Assembly (NCBI GenBank): GCA_958296165.1
Contig: OY282447.1
Coordinates: forward strand, 1,054,001-1,118,000
Direction: 5' to 3'
Source: an uncultured Pseudomonadales bacterium
GTDB taxonomy: Bacteria > Pseudomonadota > Gammaproteobacteria > Pseudomonadales > Azotimanducaceae
DNA: 64,000 nt
The notes beneath the pieces are model-generated. The model saw only the letters and a program-made list of their open reading frames with translations. It did no database searches and was not told the DNA's origin. Below, one piece after another: positions 26,843 to 35,492 of this stretch (position 1 is its first letter; each line of letters starts with the position of its first letter). The translations under genes were made by a program, and so were the position numbers.

Positions 26843-28512
26843 TGGGTGGCCGCTGGCCGCGTCTCTTCCTCATTGGTCTGGTGTCCGGCGTCGCCGGCGC
26901 GTGTGCGGACTACGGCAGCGCATCGGCGCCTTGGTTCGAGGAACAGGCGGCCCAGCGTGGCATCGACTTTCGCCACCAGTCGGGCTTCTCAGGCCGCTAC
27001 CTGTTGCCGGAGATAGTCGCCGGCGGCCCAGCCTTGCTGGACGTAGACGGCGACCGCGACTTGGACGTCTACCTCGTCCAGAGCGGCTCGCTGCTGGATG
27101 CGGACTCGCCTCCCAATCGACTCTACCTGAATCAAGGCGACGGGCGGTTCGTCGCTGCCCCTGCCGGTCACGGCGCCGACCACCGTGGCTACGGCATGGG
27201 CGCAGCGGCGGGCGACTACGACGACGACGGCGACGTGGACATCTACATCGTCAACACCGGCAACAACGTGCTGTTGCGCAACGATGGCCAAGGCCGGTTC
27301 GAGGACGTCTCGGCGGCTGCGGGGGTCGACGACGCCGGCTTGAGCACCGCTGCCCTGTTCGCAGACATCGACGCCGACGCCGACTTGGATCTGTTCGTCG
27401 GCAACTACGTCGACTGGCACATTTCGATGGCGCGGGATTGCTATGTGCAGGGCATCCTCACCTACTGTCCGCCGCAGAACTACAACGCGCCAGCGCCCGA
27501 TCGGCTGTACCGCAACGACGGCAACGGCGCTTTCACGGATATCACCGCAACGGCTGGCCTCGATCGCGCCTTCGGCAATGGCCTAGGGGCGACCGCAACC
27601 GACTTCGACCAAGACGGCAACATAGACATCTTCGTCGCCAACGACATGATGGTGAACCAGCTCTGGATGAATCAGGGCGACGAGAGGTTCCAGGACGAAG
27701 CCGCCTATCGCGGCTGCGCCGTGGACGAGCACGGCACAGCCAAGGCAGGCATGGGCGTGGCCACTGGCGACGTCGACGACGACGGCGACGCGGACCTGCT
27801 GGTGGTGAACCTGCGCGGCCAGACGGATTCCTTCTACCGCAATCAAGGCGGCTGGTTCCAGGATGCTACGCAAGAGATGGGCCTGAGCGCCACGAGCCGC
27901 CGCCACACCCGCTTCGGCGTGGTGCTGGCGGACTTCGACAACGACGGCTATCTCGACCTCTACCAAGCCAACGGGCGCGTCGGCCCCAGGGAGGGCGTGC
28001 AGGGCTTAGGCGACGAGTTCGCCGAGCCGAACGTGCTCTATCGCGGCACTGCGGACGGGCGCTTCGAGCTGATTCCCGACGGCGGCTTGGCGGCATCGCT
28101 GGTTCACACCGGCCGCGGCTTGGCGGTGGGCGACGTGGACGACGACGGCGGCTTGGACCTGCTCGTCGTCAATCGCGATGCGCCGCCCTATTTGCTGATG
28201 AACCGCGTCCACGATCGCGGCAACTGGCTGCGCTTTCGCGTGGTGACGGATAGCGGTCGGGACGCCTACGGCGCGGTGGTGTCGGCGTTGGTCGGCACTC
28301 GGCGTGTGTTTCGGGAAGTCGATCCCGAGGGCAGCTACCTCGCATCCAGCGACCCGCGCCCGCACTTCGGCTTAGGCGCTGAGACCGCCTTGCGGGACGT
28401 CAAAGTGCGCTGGCCTTCGGGCCCTCGGCCGGCTGTGGAAGCATTCGGCGACTTCAAGGCCGGGCGCACCGTGGTGTTGCAGCGCGGTCGTGGCCGGCCA
28501 GCTGCGTGGTGA
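26842..28512 (+). CDS. CRTAC-type FG-GAP/VCBS repeat lipoprotein
   Basis: A 556-residue protein with a lipoprotein-like signal (LIGLVSGVAGAC). It has at least seven FG-GAP/VCBS blades with DxDxDGxxD calcium loops, such as LLDVDGDRDLDVYLVQ, DYDDDGDVDIYIV and DFDNDGYLDLYQAN. A C-terminal ASPIC/UnbV-type domain has VVSALVGTRRVFREVDPEGS and FGLGAETALRDVKVRWPSG. The fold predicted from the family is a beta-propeller on the cell surface or in the periplasm. Substrate and role are unknown. It pairs with the TPR gene through a one-base overlap. Confidence 0.88.
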   Translation: MGGRWPRLFLIGLVSGVAGACADYGSASAPWFEEQAAQRGIDFRHQSGFSGRYLLPEIVAGGPALLDVDGDRDLDVYLVQSGSLLDADSPPNRLYLNQGDGRFVAAPAGHGADHRGYGMGAAAGDYDDDGDVDIYIVNTGNNVLLRNDGQGRFEDVSAAAGVDDAGLSTAALFADIDADADLDLFVGNYVDWHISMARDCYVQGILTYCPPQNYNAPAPDRLYRNDGNGAFTDITATAGLDRAFGNGLGATATDFDQDGNIDIFVANDMMVNQLWMNQGDERFQDEAAYRGCAVDEHGTAKAGMGVATGDVDDDGDADLLVVNLRGQTDSFYRNQGGWFQDATQEMGLSATSRRHTRFGVVLADFDNDGYLDLYQANGRVGPREGVQGLGDEFAEPNVLYRGTADGRFELIPDGGLAASLVHTGRGLAVGDVDDDGGLDLLVVNRDAPPYLLMNRVHDRGNWLRFRVVTDSGRDAYGAVVSALVGTRRVFREVDPEGSYLASSDPRPHFGLGAETALRDVKVRWPSGPRPAVEAFGDFKAGRTVVLQRGRGRPAAW

Positions 28513-28517
28513 GATCG

Positions 28518-30065
28518 TCAGCGCAATTCCGCCGGCAGCCACCAGCCGGAATCGGCGGCGAAGGGCCGCGCCGGCAGCTTGCCCTTGGCGAGCGCCGCGA
28601 GCAGCATCCGCGCATCGTCGTGCGGCATGGCTGCTGCGGCGCGCTGTCGGGCGGCATCGGCGCGACCTAGGCCAAGCTCGGCGAACGCCAAAGTGATGCG
28701 CGTGTCGGCATCGGCGCGCGCAGCAAGGAGCCCCTTGGCCTTCGCGTAGGCGGCAAGTCGCGTTGCGCTGTTGCCGCACAGGGCGTCTGCACGAGCAAGG
28801 GCGACATGCGCCTGGCCCCAGTTGGCCTGCCGCTCAAGCGCTTCCTCGAGCGGCCGGCGGGCGGCTTGGCACTCGCCAGCGGCAAGCCGTGCCATCCCCA
28901 GCCAATAGCGGTAGTACGCCGCATCGACGTGCTCGCCGGCCAAGGCGTGATAGATTGCCGCCGCCTCGTCGAACTGGCCGGCGCGCATCATCAGCGCTGC
29001 CAGCAAAGTACGAGCCGTGGCGTCGCCCGCCAGCCGCGCGGCGCGTTGGGCGGCGTCGATGGCTTCTTCGGCGTCTGCTTCGGTACGCAACTGCAACGCC
29101 AGCACATACCAGCCTCGCGCCGACTGCGGATCGATCGCCAGCACCCGTCGCGCCTCCTCGACAGCCGCCTCGCGCTGGCCGAGGGCACCCAATGCGTGCG
29201 CATAGACGAGGCCGGTGTCCAGGTCGTCCGGCGCAAGTGCCACGGCGTTGCGCCACGCCGCCAATGCATCCAGCCGATCGCCGCGCTGCCAGGCGCGTTC
29301 GCCGGCCTTGACGAAGAACTTGGCGCTCAAGCTCAGTTGCGCCACTTCCAGCAGCAGCGGATCATCCACCGCCGGCGCCGTCGCGTTGCGTTCCGCGAGC
29401 CAGTAGCGAGCCTTTTCGAGATCGCCGAAGTGCCGGTGTGCCAACGCCAGTTTATAGGCGATGCGACCGGCGTTCGGTTCCAGCGCCGCGGCGCGTTCCA
29501 ACAGCGACTTGGCCTGCCGCCAGTCGCCCACTCCCACTGCCGCATCGGCGAGCGCTGCCAGCACCGCGGCAGAGTCCGGCATCCCTCTACGCGCCTCGCC
29601 CAAGGCCGTGGCGGCGGCCCGATGGTCGCCTTCCAGCAAGTGCAAGAGACCGAGCCGATAGGAAGACAAAGCATGCCCTCCAGCATGCCCTCCTTCGCCG
29701 TTGGAAGCGGCAGCCAATGCGTGCCGGTATGCGGCGATGGCGCCTTGCGTGTCGCCGCGTTCGCCCAGCACCACCGCGAGCAAGTAGTGCCAACGCAGGG
29801 CCGGCTTCTCCGCCAAGGCCCTGCGGTAGGCACCCTCGGCCTCGTCGAGCAGATCCTGGGCGTGGTAGAGCATCGCCAGCCGGCCCCATGCTTCGGCGCG
29901 TTCTCCAGGCTCGGCGAGTTGCGGCAGGTCTCGGTGCAGGTCGTCTAGCGCCGTTTGCAGGGTTTCGGAGACGGGGGCTGGCCGATCCTGCGCGACGGGC
30001 TCTGGCGCCGCCGCAGCGAGCGGCGTTGCCATGAGCGCCAGAAAGCTGATTGCCAGGGGGCTCAT
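28518..30065 (-). CDS. TPR-repeat exported protein
   Basis: A 515-residue exported protein with a signal peptide (LAISFLALMATPLAAAAPEP) and about ten TPR units (LDEAEGAYRRALAEKPALRW, QGAIAAYRHALAAASNG, EAVEEARRVLAIDPQSARGW). ATG 30065 overlaps the upstream CRTAC gene by 4 bases. Its stop is only 5 bases from the stop of the forward CRTAC gene, so the two pairs converge tail to tail. The pairing repeats that at 25424-28512 with reversed gene order, which suggests functional partnership between TPR and CRTAC proteins. Confidence 0.85.
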   Translation of the reverse strand: MSPLAISFLALMATPLAAAAPEPVAQDRPAPVSETLQTALDDLHRDLPQLAEPGERAEAWGRLAMLYHAQDLLDEAEGAYRRALAEKPALRWHYLLAVVLGERGDTQGAIAAYRHALAAASNGEGGHAGGHALSSYRLGLLHLLEGDHRAAATALGEARRGMPDSAAVLAALADAAVGVGDWRQAKSLLERAAALEPNAGRIAYKLALAHRHFGDLEKARYWLAERNATAPAVDDPLLLEVAQLSLSAKFFVKAGERAWQRGDRLDALAAWRNAVALAPDDLDTGLVYAHALGALGQREAAVEEARRVLAIDPQSARGWYVLALQLRTEADAEEAIDAAQRAARLAGDATARTLLAALMMRAGQFDEAAAIYHALAGEHVDAAYYRYWLGMARLAAGECQAARRPLEEALERQANWGQAHVALARADALCGNSATRLAAYAKAKGLLAARADADTRITLAFAELGLGRADAARQRAAAAMPHDDARMLLAALAKGKLPARPFAADSGWWLPAELR

Positions 30066-31714
30066 TGCGCCGCCGCGGCGCGCCGCAAGGTGTGGTAGCG
30101 ATCGACGGCGAGAGGGCCGAAACGCTGTTCGGCGCCGTCCGGCCAGCGCACTCGCACCCACTGCGGCGCGCGTTCGCGGCCTAGGCCGAACACGATCCGG
30201 GCGTCGTGCGCGGAAGCATAGCTGCCGTCCGTATGCGAACGGCGGCGACGCGGTGGTTTCGCGTCGAGCCACGCGGTGCTGCCAAGCGCGGTGCCTGCAT
30301 CGACTTCGAGGGCAAGCCCCAGCCAGTGCATCGGCGCCGAATCGTTGCGATAGAGGCGGGCCGGGCCGTGATTGTTGGCGACTACGATGTCGATGTCGCC
30401 GTCGTTGTCCAAGTCCCCGAATGCCGCGCCGCGGCTGGTGGCGTGCGAGGCGAATGCCGGGCCGCCGTCGGTCTGCTCAAAGCGGCCCGCTGCGTCGTTC
30501 AGCCATAGCTGATTGAACTGGCGCAGCGGCGGTAGGATGCGCTCCGCGCGCTGCGCTTCGACGATGCTGACCGCGCCGTTGGCAGCGAACAAGTCCAAAT
30601 CGCCGTCGTTGTCGGCATCGAACCAGCCTGTGCCGAAGCCCGTATAGGCCATGCTGCCGGCGGCGAGGCCGGCTCGGCTGGTGCGGTCCTCGAACCAACC
30701 TTTTCCATCGTTGACGAACAGGGTATTGCTCTCCTTGACGTCGTGCGTCAAGAAGATGTCTACGTCGTCGTCCGCGTCGTGGTCCGCCGCAGCGACGCCC
30801 ATGCTCGCTTCGGCCACCCCATAGGCGTTGACGGCGGCGCCGCCGAGCAGAGCGCCGTCGGCGAAGCGACCGTCGCCTTGGTTCAGCCACAGCGAGTTTT
30901 CGTCCGCATCGTTGGCGACGTAGAAGTCGATCCTGCCGTCGGCGTTGAAGTCGGCGGCGACCACGCCCATGCCAGCGCGCGCCACAGCGTCGATGCCCGC
31001 TCTGCGGCTGACATCATCGAACCGACCGTCGCCTAAGTTCCGATACAGTCGATCCGGCACCCGCTCGTAGTTGCTCGGCGCACAATAGCTGGGCCGGGAG
31101 GAATAGGTGCTGCAAGGCGTACTGGTTTGGCGGCCGGCGATCTGGAAATCCAGATAGTTGGCGACGTAGAGGTCGAGCAGGCCGTCGCCGTCGATGTCCG
31201 CGAAGCTGGCGGCGATGGACCACCGCTCGCCGGTGAAGCCGGCGCTGGCGCTCGCGTCTCGAAATCGTCCTTCGCCGAGATTCAAGAACAGTTGGTTGGC
31301 GCCGAAATTGGCGAGAAAGACGTCCGTGTCGCCGTCGTTGTCGACGTCGGCGCAGGCGATGCCCATGCCGTAGCGTGTGGCCGACACGCCCGCCGCTTCG
31401 GTAACATCCTGAAAGCGCAGCTCGCTGCCCACGCCGACGTTGCGGAACAGCCGATCGCTCGGCGGCGGCTGCTTGTGCGGGCCAACGAGCGGGCCTCCCT
31501 GTACCAGCCAGACGTCCAATCTGCCGTCATTGTCGAAATCCAACAGACCTACGCCGGCGCCGGTGATCTCCACAGTCCATAGCTCGCCGACCATGCCGCT
31601 GTCGTGAACGAACTGCAGGCCCGCCTCGGCGCTCGCATCGACGAAGCGAATCGCCGCCCATGCCGGCAGCGCCAGCGTCGCCCACAGCATGCAGCCGAGC
31701 GGGCGGGCGACCAT
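30062..31714 (-). CDS. CRTAC-type FG-GAP/VCBS repeat exported protein
   Basis: A 550-residue protein with a signal peptide ending WAAIRF. Repeated calcium-loop blades (LLDFDNDGRLDVWLV, CADVDNDGDTDVFLANF, DIDGDGLLDLYVANYLDF, DLDNDGDIDIVVANNHG) are followed by a shorter ASPIC/UnbV-like end (SYASAHDARIVFGLGRERA, WVRVRWPDGAEQRFGPL). Unlike the forward CRTAC protein, its signal shows no clear lipobox. It is probably the first gene of a minus-strand pair with the TPR gene, and shares only family-level features with the forward copy, so any duplication is old. Confidence 0.88.
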   Translation of the reverse strand: MVARPLGCMLWATLALPAWAAIRFVDASAEAGLQFVHDSGMVGELWTVEITGAGVGLLDFDNDGRLDVWLVQGGPLVGPHKQPPPSDRLFRNVGVGSELRFQDVTEAAGVSATRYGMGIACADVDNDGDTDVFLANFGANQLFLNLGEGRFRDASASAGFTGERWSIAASFADIDGDGLLDLYVANYLDFQIAGRQTSTPCSTYSSRPSYCAPSNYERVPDRLYRNLGDGRFDDVSRRAGIDAVARAGMGVVAADFNADGRIDFYVANDADENSLWLNQGDGRFADGALLGGAAVNAYGVAEASMGVAAADHDADDDVDIFLTHDVKESNTLFVNDGKGWFEDRTSRAGLAAGSMAYTGFGTGWFDADNDGDLDLFAANGAVSIVEAQRAERILPPLRQFNQLWLNDAAGRFEQTDGGPAFASHATSRGAAFGDLDNDGDIDIVVANNHGPARLYRNDSAPMHWLGLALEVDAGTALGSTAWLDAKPPRRRRSHTDGSYASAHDARIVFGLGRERAPQWVRVRWPDGAEQRFGPLAVDRYHTLRRAAAAQ

Positions 31715-31720
31715 GCCGAC

Positions 31721-32395
31721 TTAGCCGTCGCCTACCACCGCGACGTCGGTGGCGGTGAGATCGTTCATGGTCTCGCCGGTCTGGCCGTAGAGGTGCTCGT
31801 CCATGAACCGGCAGGTAAGGTGCTTCACGAACGTGCCGGCTTTGTAGCCTGTATCGCAGCTCACGCGGTTGGCCTGAGCGCCGTACTTGCGCTCGTAGCT
31901 GTCGATGAGGTCGGCGAGCTCCGGCCGGTAGAGGTCTGGTATTTTCGCCCACACTGAATTGAAGTGGTTTCGTATCTCGGGCATGGTGGCGCCCCGCGCC
32001 GCGACGCCTAGCCAGGCAACCGCCTCGTGTGGATCCTGCGCCGTGCCCAAGCCCTGTTGATAGAGAAAGCCCACTCTCGCCTGGGCGAACTTGAAGCCGC
32101 GCTTGGCGGCTGTGAGCAGGTATGGGAATGCCTCGTCGTAGCGACCTCGCTTGTAGAGATAGGCGCCCTGACGCCTTGCGTCGTAGACCTCCAACAAATA
32201 CTCAAGCGGCGGCACTCTGTTGTGGCTTGGCCGCGTTGCCGTAACGATCACCTCTTCCACCGGCTCGTCTGGCGACGCCTGCACTTGGCGCGGCGGCTTG
32301 ACCTCCTCCGCCGGCGTCTTCGCTGCTGCAGGAAGGCCGCAAGCGGCTACAGCCACCACCAGGGAGGCGACGAAGGAACTAGATACAGTGTGCAT
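31721..32395 (-). CDS. Sel1/TPR-like exported protein with a TonB-box-like motif
   Basis: A 224-residue protein. It has a signal peptide (FVASLVVAVAACGLPAAA), then PVEEVIVTATRPS, a motif normally seen at the N-terminus of TonB-dependent receptors, then Sel1-like helical repeats (GAYLYKRGRYDEAFPYLLTA, GFLYQQGLGTAQDPHEAVAW). A C-terminal region with two cysteines (VSCDTGY, LTCRFMD) follows. No barrel is present. It lies 6 bases upstream of the minus-strand CRTAC gene and may head that operon. It may contact TonB or mimic a receptor's TonB box, which is inference. Confidence 0.75.
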   Translation of the reverse strand: MHTVSSSFVASLVVAVAACGLPAAAKTPAEEVKPPRQVQASPDEPVEEVIVTATRPSHNRVPPLEYLLEVYDARRQGAYLYKRGRYDEAFPYLLTAAKRGFKFAQARVGFLYQQGLGTAQDPHEAVAWLGVAARGATMPEIRNHFNSVWAKIPDLYRPELADLIDSYERKYGAQANRVSCDTGYKAGTFVKHLTCRFMDEHLYGQTGETMNDLTATDVAVVGDG

Positions 32396-32473
32396 AGCGG
32401 GTTCTTCGGATGCCGGCCAACTCGCCCTATGTTCGCACATGACGTCGCAACCATCCATCCAAGCCCGCACTTG

Positions 32474-34012
32474 GGGTGTGCGACGTTTCAGTGCGCGGGC
32501 GGCTCGAGCAGGTGTTGGAGAGTCATCGCGATTCCCGGCTACGCTGAGGGTATCGACAACCAAAGCGAAGGGAATCGCGATGACGGACGGGATGTTGGCG
32601 CGGGAGGCGCTGGAGCGCAAGGAGGAGTGGTCCTTTCTGGCGGAGGAGGTTGGCCGGCTGCTGGCTTCGTCGGCGGAGTTGCGGGGGCGTTGCCGGGGGA
32701 CGCTGGGCGGCGGGCGGGGATTCCGGGAGTTCGAGCTGGACTTGCGGGGCGCTCTGCTTGCCGGCGCGGCGGCGGGGGCTTCGGAGGTTCTGTCGGAACT
32801 GGACGCGGAGTTCGAGGCGCCGGCGTGCGGGCGCTGCGGCGCGGCGATGAACCGGCGCGGCACGCGCGCGGCGGCGCCGCTGTCGCTGCTGGGTCCGCTG
32901 TCGCTGCGGCGCGGCTGCTGGACGTGCAGGTGCTCGAAGGGCGGCCTGCACGTTCTGGACCGGGCGCTGGGGATCGCGGGGCGCGACGGCGTCCGGCTGA
33001 CGCCGGCGGCGCTGTGGGCGTTGGCGGAGCTGGCGGCGGAGACGAGCTTCGCGAAGGCGGCGGCGCGTCTGGGCCGGCTGGCCGGGGCGGGCGCGACGGC
33101 GAAGCGGGCGGAGCGCTGCGCGAAGCAGGTCGGGCGGGAGATCGCGGCGTGGGACGAGGCGGCGGCCGCGCTGGTCGAAGCGCCGGCGGAGACGATGCAC
33201 TGCAGCCCGGACGGCACGGGCGTGCCGGTGGTGCGGCGCGACGCGGGGACGGGGGAGGACGGCAAGCCGTCGAAGACGCGGGAGGCGAAGGCGGCGGTGT
33301 TCCACACGGCGGAGCGGAAGGATCCGAAGACCGGCCTGCCGGAGCGGGACGCGGGTTCGGCGCGGCACACGGCGGCGATCGACAGCGCGGCGTCGAAGGA
33401 CGTGGACGCGGAGCCGTCGGCGTTCGCGCGGCGGCTCGGGCGGGCCGCGGAGCGGTTCGGGTTCGCGGCGGCGAAGCGGCAGGCGGTGGTCGCCGACGGC
33501 GCGAAGCGGGTCTGGAACGCCGCCGCGGAACTGTTCCCGAACGCCGTTTGCATTGTCGACATCTGGCACGCCCGGGAGCGGCTCTGGGAGGTGGGGCGCT
33601 CGGTTTACGGCGCCGGCACGGAGCTGTGCCGGGCGTGGTCGGAGAAGGTCTGCGCGGCGCTCTCCGAGGGGCGCGTGGACGACGTTCTGCGGGAACTGCG
33701 CCGGCACGCCGGCGACAAGACCGCCGACCAGTGCGTCGGCTATTTCGAGAACAACCGCGGCCGGATGCGCTACCCGGCGTACCGGGAGATGGGGCTGCTG
33801 ATCGGTTCGGGCATGGTCGAGAGCTCCTGCCGCACGCTGGTCGGCGAGCGCTTGAAGTGTTCCGGCATGCGCTGGAGCCGGGCCGGCGCGAACGACGTCA
33901 TGGCGTTGCGCTCCTGCGTCCGCAGCGGACGGTACGACGACTTCTGGCGCCATCGGCACAAGCCGCAGCCAAGCGCTGCCTCACCGCTGGCGCACTAAAA
34001 CGTCGCACACCC
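32474..34012. mobile_element. Complete ISKra4-type insertion sequence
   Basis: A 1,539-base element with terminal repeats starting gggtgtgcgacgtttcagtg (left) and ending cactaaaacgtcgcacaccc (right). The 9-base duplication ccgcacttg lies at 32465-32473 and 34013-34021. It encodes one intact transposase on the plus strand. It is the uninterrupted sister of the nested copy at 8899-13025 and of the remnant at 7057-7882. The target was intergenic, between the Sel1-like gene and a DUF4143 gene. Confidence 0.95.
32580..33998 (+). CDS. ISKra4-type transposase
   Basis: A 472-residue transposase starting MTDGMLAREALERKEEWSF. It has a paired-cysteine zinc region (CGRCGAAMNRRG with CWTCRCSKGG, about residues 83-125), HCSPDGTGVPVVRRDAGTG, the catalytic core VVADGAKRVWNAAAELFPNA with VCIVDIWHARERLW, and the C-terminal IGSGMVESSCRTLVGERLK motif. 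The frame is open upstream to 32220, but ATG 32580 matches the nested copy. The TAA stop lies within the right terminal repeat. It is intact and is the likely source of transposase for related copies. Confidence 0.93.
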   Translation: MTDGMLAREALERKEEWSFLAEEVGRLLASSAELRGRCRGTLGGGRGFREFELDLRGALLAGAAAGASEVLSELDAEFEAPACGRCGAAMNRRGTRAAAPLSLLGPLSLRRGCWTCRCSKGGLHVLDRALGIAGRDGVRLTPAALWALAELAAETSFAKAAARLGRLAGAGATAKRAERCAKQVGREIAAWDEAAAALVEAPAETMHCSPDGTGVPVVRRDAGTGEDGKPSKTREAKAAVFHTAERKDPKTGLPERDAGSARHTAAIDSAASKDVDAEPSAFARRLGRAAERFGFAAAKRQAVVADGAKRVWNAAAELFPNAVCIVDIWHARERLWEVGRSVYGAGTELCRAWSEKVCAALSEGRVDDVLRELRRHAGDKTADQCVGYFENNRGRMRYPAYREMGLLIGSGMVESSCRTLVGERLKCSGMRWSRAGANDVMALRSCVRSGRYDDFWRHRHKPQPSAASPLAH

Positions 34013-34024
34013 CCGCACTTGCGC

Positions 34025-35292
34025 TCATGGCCCTAGTGCGCAAACGGGTATCACGCCAACGTCCATGGCACCGCCGGCGTAGCCGTAGCCGCTTGGGAGA
34101 ATCACGGCGAGGGCCGATGGCGGGCCGTAGTCGCTGTTCTCCATTCGCTTGGCCAGGCGGCGCAGACTCTTCGTGCCGTCGTCCACCCAGCGGTCGCCCA
34201 GCTTGATCTCGAAGGCGGCCCAGCGTCCGTCCGTGGCCTCGACGATCGCGTCTACCTCAAGGCCGTCCTTCTCACGATAGTGGAACACTTCAGCGTCAGA
34301 GGCTTGCGCGTAGACGCGCAAATCGCGGATGACCATGGCCTCGAACAGGAAGCCGAAGAACTCGAGGTCGGCCGCGAGCTGCGCTGGCGACGCACGCAAC
34401 GCGGCAACCGCCAAGGAGGGATCGACAAAGTGGCGCACGGGCGTTGAACGCAGCGTAGTGCGCGAATGCAGGTGCGGGCGCCACGCGGGCTGATGCTCCA
34501 CGACCATCAGCCGTTCGAGGGCGTTTAGATATTCCGCCGCCGTGTCCGTCTTCATTTCCGCGCCGGGGCCGCCAACATCAGCGGCCAGCCGCGCCAACGA
34601 GACGGGCGTGCCGACGTTGCGCGCCAGGGACTGCATGAGCCGGCCAATCCGCACAGGGTCACGCGATTTGCCGTCGAGGCGCGAGATGTCGGTGCGTCGG
34701 ACGTCTTCCAGATAGCCTCTATTGACGCGCATGGCCGGTGCCGCATCGCGGCCGATGTGGGCTGGCCAACCCCGACGGCAACGCGCTCGGCCAACTCGGC
34801 GACGGGGAGAGGTGCTGTACGACCCTGCTGCGATTCGCCGTCAAGCAGGCCACGCAGCGAGATGCTGCCGGTGGAGTGGCCGGCCTCGAAGAGTGACATT
34901 GGCCGCATCCGCAGCCGGGTGAAACGGCCTGCGCCGGTATGGCGGGTGATGTCGTCGGCCGGCACTGCCGAGCCGGTCAAGATGAATTGCCCGCGTGCGG
35001 AGCGCTCGTCCACGCGGCGACGAACGTGGTTCCAGATGTCCGGTGCCAACTGCCACTCGTCGAGCAATCGGGGCGCTTCCCCTTTGAGGATGGCGCCCGG
35101 ATCGATGCCCATCATTCGTTGCGCGTTGAGGTCGATGTCGAAGAGCACATGGCTGGCGCTGGCCTGCATCGCCATCGCCGTCTTGCCAACCGCCCGAGCG
35201 CCCTCCACGACGACCGCGCCGGACGCCTCCAACAAGTCGGCAAGTTCGGCGTCTGCGACACGCGGACGATAGGTGGAACGTTGAGAAGCCAT
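34025..35292 (-). pseudogene. AAA ATPase with DUF4143 domain, frameshifted
   Basis: The N-terminal part (from ATG 35292) has a Walker A-like VVVEGARAVGKTAMAMQ and a Walker B-like APRLLDEWQLAPDIW. The C-terminal part, in another frame, starts near RGWPAHIGRD and contains the DUF4143 core DLEFFGFLFEAMVIRDLRVY and an EIKLGD nuclease-like end. The frames meet at about 34772-34780, where one base appears to be missing. Such proteins are ATPases of unclear role, often linked with mobile or TA-like loci. A paralogue with an intact frame is at 56819-58042. Confidence 0.85.
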
Positions 35293-35328
35293 GCCCAAAG
35301 GTAGCGCGGTCCGAGCCAGCCATGCAAC

Positions 35329-35439
35329 TTCCAGAGGGTGATTCGGCGATCTTCCAGAGGGTGATTCGGCGATCTTTCAGAGGTGATTCGGCGGATTATG
35401 AGAAGGTGATTTGGCGACGGATTGGAGGGCGATTTGGCG
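35329..35439. repeat. Five degenerate ~23-base tandem units
   Basis: Two perfect copies of ttccagagggtgattcggcg followed by atc (35329-35351, 35352-35374) are followed by three degenerate units ending near 35439. The array lies directly upstream of the DUF4143 gene start, in its presumed promoter region. Confidence 0.85.
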
Positions 35440-35492
35440 TTTCTTAGCACGCCCGTCCTAGCGGGTGCCGTAGGGCTTGTATTACCTCTGTG

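Noticed and set aside
32027-34036. A 669-codon plus-strand frame
   Set aside because: It is an out-of-frame reading of the Sel1-like region and transposase; the transposase frame starting at 32580 carries all family motifs.
35329-35439. CRISPR array
   Set aside because: Units are contiguous tandem repeats without spacers, and no cas genes are present anywhere in the window.
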